NCBI GenBank assembly: GCA_013002595.1
Contig: JABDJG010000021.1
Coordinates: 1-5,676 of the forward strand
Reading direction: 5' to 3'
Origin: Hyphomicrobiales bacterium
GTDB lineage: Bacteria > Pseudomonadota > Alphaproteobacteria > Rhizobiales > Aestuariivirgaceae
Length of the DNA stretch: 5,676 bases
Shown here: positions 4,351-5,676 of the stretch, piece after piece
Layout: every line of letters begins with the position of its first letter
How positions within the stretch are numbered: the first letter of the stretch is position 1
The notes under the pieces: model-generated
Seen by the model: the letters and a program-made list of their open reading frames with translations, nothing else
Told to the model about the DNA's origin: nothing
Database searches by the model: none
Translations under genes and position numbers: made by a program

Positions 4351-5461
4351 TCAAACGGTTCTCGGGCCCGGCGCAACAATCGGCATCCTGGGCGGCGGCC
4401 AGCTCGGCCGCATGCTGGCGCTGGCAGCGGCGCGGCTCGGCTTGAAATGCCACATCTATAGCCCAAAAGGCGACAATCCGGCCTTCGAGGTGGCCCACAT
4501 GGCAACGCCGGCCGGTTACGGCGACACCGCAGCACTCACCGCGTTCGCCGCGAGCGTTGATGTTGCAACATATGAATTTGAGAATGTCCCGCTGCCCGCT
4601 GCATCCCTGGTCGAGGGTCATGTTCCGCTCTACCCGCCGCCCGCCGCCCTTGAGGTCTCCCAGCACCGGGTCAACGAAAAGACCTTCTTCAACGATGCCG
4701 GCATTGCCACGGCCGGTTGGCTGCACGCCCAAACTGCCGATGAGCTCGTCGAATTGACCGCCGGCCGGCTCGGTTCGCACGGCGCCGGCGGCATCATGAA
4801 GACCTGCCGGCTCGGCTATGACGGCAAGGGCCAGGCGCGTGTTTCTTCAAGTGATGAGGTGCGCCGCGCCTGGGACGAACTGGGCGGCCAGGACCTGATT
4901 TTCGAATGGCTGGTGCCGTTTGCCCGCGAGGTATCCGTCATTGCCGCGCGCGCCGCGACTGGCGCTGTCGAAGTCTTTGATATTGCAGAAAACATCCATG
5001 AGAACGGCATCCTGCGCACCTCACAGGTTCCAGCCCGGATTTCACCATCCGCGCGCCGGCGTGCGCACGAAATAGCCACCCTGGCGCTCGAGAAACTGGA
5101 CTACATCGGCGTCATCGCCATCGAGCTGTTCGTCGTCGAAACCGATGCCGGCGAACAGCTCCTGGTCAATGAGTTCGCCCCGCGCGTCCACAACTCCGGC
5201 CACTGGAGCGAAGCTGCCTGCGCCGTATCGCAGTTCGAACAGCACATCCGCGCCATCGCCGGCTGGCCGCTCGGCGATCCCCGGCGCCACAGCGATGCTG
5301 AAATGCACAATCTGCTGGGCGAGGAAGTGAACGATTGGCAGGGCCTGGCCGGGCAAAGCGATGCCGTGGTGCACATTTACGGCAAAGCTGCCTGCCGCCC
5401 TGGCCGCAAGATGGGCCATGTCACCCACCTCAGCCCCTTAAGAGAGTTAAGTGAGCGTTAA
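4343..5461 (+). CDS. purK: 5-(carboxyamino)imidazole ribonucleotide synthase (PurK)
   Basis: This ATP-grasp enzyme uses ATP and bicarbonate to carboxylate AIR to N5-CAIR, the substrate of PurE. The product is 372 aa, close to the family length of about 355-380. Seen in order are the N-terminal GILGGGQLGRMLALAA (14-29), TYEFENVP (76-83), the ATP-binding KTCRLGYDGKGQ (153-164), VPFAREVSVIAAR (191-203), ENIHENGILRTSQ (216-228), the metal-binding NEFAPRVHNSGHW (276-288), SQFEQHIRAI, and the C-terminal RPGRKMGHV (352-360). The frame is open further upstream to 4124, but the ATG at 4343 gives the family N-terminus and overlaps the purE stop by 8 nt, so it is the true start. The ribosome binding site is weak, fitting coupling to purE. 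Two short inverted repeats follow the stop, one with a T-run. Confidence 0.98.
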   Translation: MADQTVLGPGATIGILGGGQLGRMLALAAARLGLKCHIYSPKGDNPAFEVAHMATPAGYGDTAALTAFAASVDVATYEFENVPLPAASLVEGHVPLYPPPAALEVSQHRVNEKTFFNDAGIATAGWLHAQTADELVELTAGRLGSHGAGGIMKTCRLGYDGKGQARVSSSDEVRRAWDELGGQDLIFEWLVPFAREVSVIAARAATGAVEVFDIAENIHENGILRTSQVPARISPSARRRAHEIATLALEKLDYIGVIAIELFVVETDAGEQLLVNEFAPRVHNSGHWSEAACAVSQFEQHIRAIAGWPLGDPRRHSDAEMHNLLGEEVNDWQGLAGQSDAVVHIYGKAACRPGRKMGHVTHLSPLRELSER

Positions 5462-5520
5462 TTTCACTAGAGATTTCCGGCTTTTATCTCTCGACAGACA
5501 CCCGCTATTCTGGTATCACA

Positions 5521-5562
5521 CCGGCAGCTTCAGGACAGTCTCGGCTGATCCTGCGGGTTTTT
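5521..5562 (+). terminator. Probable rho-independent terminator after purEK
   Basis: CCGGCAG (5521-5527) pairs with CTGCGGG (5551-5557) with one G-G mismatch and is followed directly by five T residues (5558-5562). The same region can alternatively pair CAGGA (5531-5535) with TCCTG (5549-5553). Nearer the stop, AGAGAT (5469-5474) and ATCTCT (5486-5491) form a 6-bp stem without a T-run. The loop of the proposed terminator is long (23 nt), so this is a moderate call. If real, it separates purEK from rpsU, whose promoter would then lie in about 5563-5630. Confidence 0.35.
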
Positions 5563-5647
5563 GCACCGAAAAAAATGCGGGCGCGCAGAAACCTCGAAAC
5601 GATCAAACGCATTGAAAATTGAAACAGATACGCGGAGTTACGCGACC

Positions 5648-5676
5648 GTGCAGGTTATTGTTCGCGACAACAATGT
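5648..5676 (+). CDS. rpsU: 30S ribosomal protein bS21, 5' end only (cut by window edge)
   Basis: Only the first nine codons and two bases of a tenth are inside the window. They read MQVIVRDNNV if the cut last codon is Val, which matches the invariant N-terminus of alphaproteobacterial bS21 (MQVLVRDNNV as I recall it). The start is a GTG at 5648-5650 with GGAG 10 nt upstream (5634-5637). bS21 is a small basic protein of the 30S platform near the 3' end of 16S rRNA, involved in translation initiation. Position after purE-purK agrees with the gene order common in Rhizobiales. The call rests on ten residues plus this context. Confidence 0.85.

Noticed and set aside
3894..4535. Minus-strand open frame of 213 codons across purE and purK
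   Set aside because: It is antisense to two unmistakable purine genes and its translation is low-complexity Ala/Arg/Pro-rich.
1..5676. CRISPR array, insertion sequence, tRNA or toxin-antitoxin pair
   Set aside because: No regularly spaced repeats, transposase, cloverleaf-like sequence or small toxin-like gene pair is seen; the two small DUF465 genes are divergent and match a known non-toxin family.

Overview
The window looks like core chromosome of an alphaproteobacterium, most likely of the Hyphomicrobiales (Rhizobiales). The evidence is the high G+C, the purE-purK-rpsU order with YdcH-type (DUF465) genes beside purE, and ribosomal protein bS21 opening with the alphaproteobacterial form MQVIVRDNNV. 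This placement is from gene order and protein similarity recalled from memory, not from a database search. I see no phage, insertion sequence, CRISPR array, tRNA or rRNA.

Left part (1-1742). Positions 1-196 have no convincing gene. They hold an 8-bp-arm dyad and a strong plus-strand rho-independent terminator, which probably ends a plus-strand transcript that starts outside the window. A minus-strand operon follows, read from 1742 down to 197. It encodes a small exported protein with Cys41, Cys57 and Cys61, a second exported Cys-containing protein that shares an 'NPKM' element with the first, and a SCO1/SenC copper-chaperone-type thioredoxin-fold protein. All three carry export signals and the gaps are 5 and 11 nt, so they probably act together in the periplasm. 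Copper or thiol handling linked to respiratory oxidase assembly is my inference from SCO1.

Middle part (1743-3731). A divergent plus-strand gene (1974-2369) encodes an unrecognised exported protein of 131 aa. It is followed by a perfect 12-bp-arm hairpin without a U-tract. Next come two small YdcH/DUF465 coiled-coil genes arranged divergently (2557-2736 minus, 2909-3145 plus). The second converges on, and overlaps by 11 bp, a cytoplasmic coiled-coil GGDEF protein on the minus strand that keeps its active-site and inhibitory-site motifs.

Right part (3732-5676). A sigma70-like promoter precedes purE (GTG start), which overlaps purK by 8 nt. The two enzymes act in series to turn AIR into CAIR in de novo purine synthesis. 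A probable terminator and a 186-nt spacer lead to the first nine to ten codons of rpsU, cut by the window end.

Most of the window is ordinary housekeeping DNA. The best candidate for something undescribed is the three-gene exported operon around SCO1.
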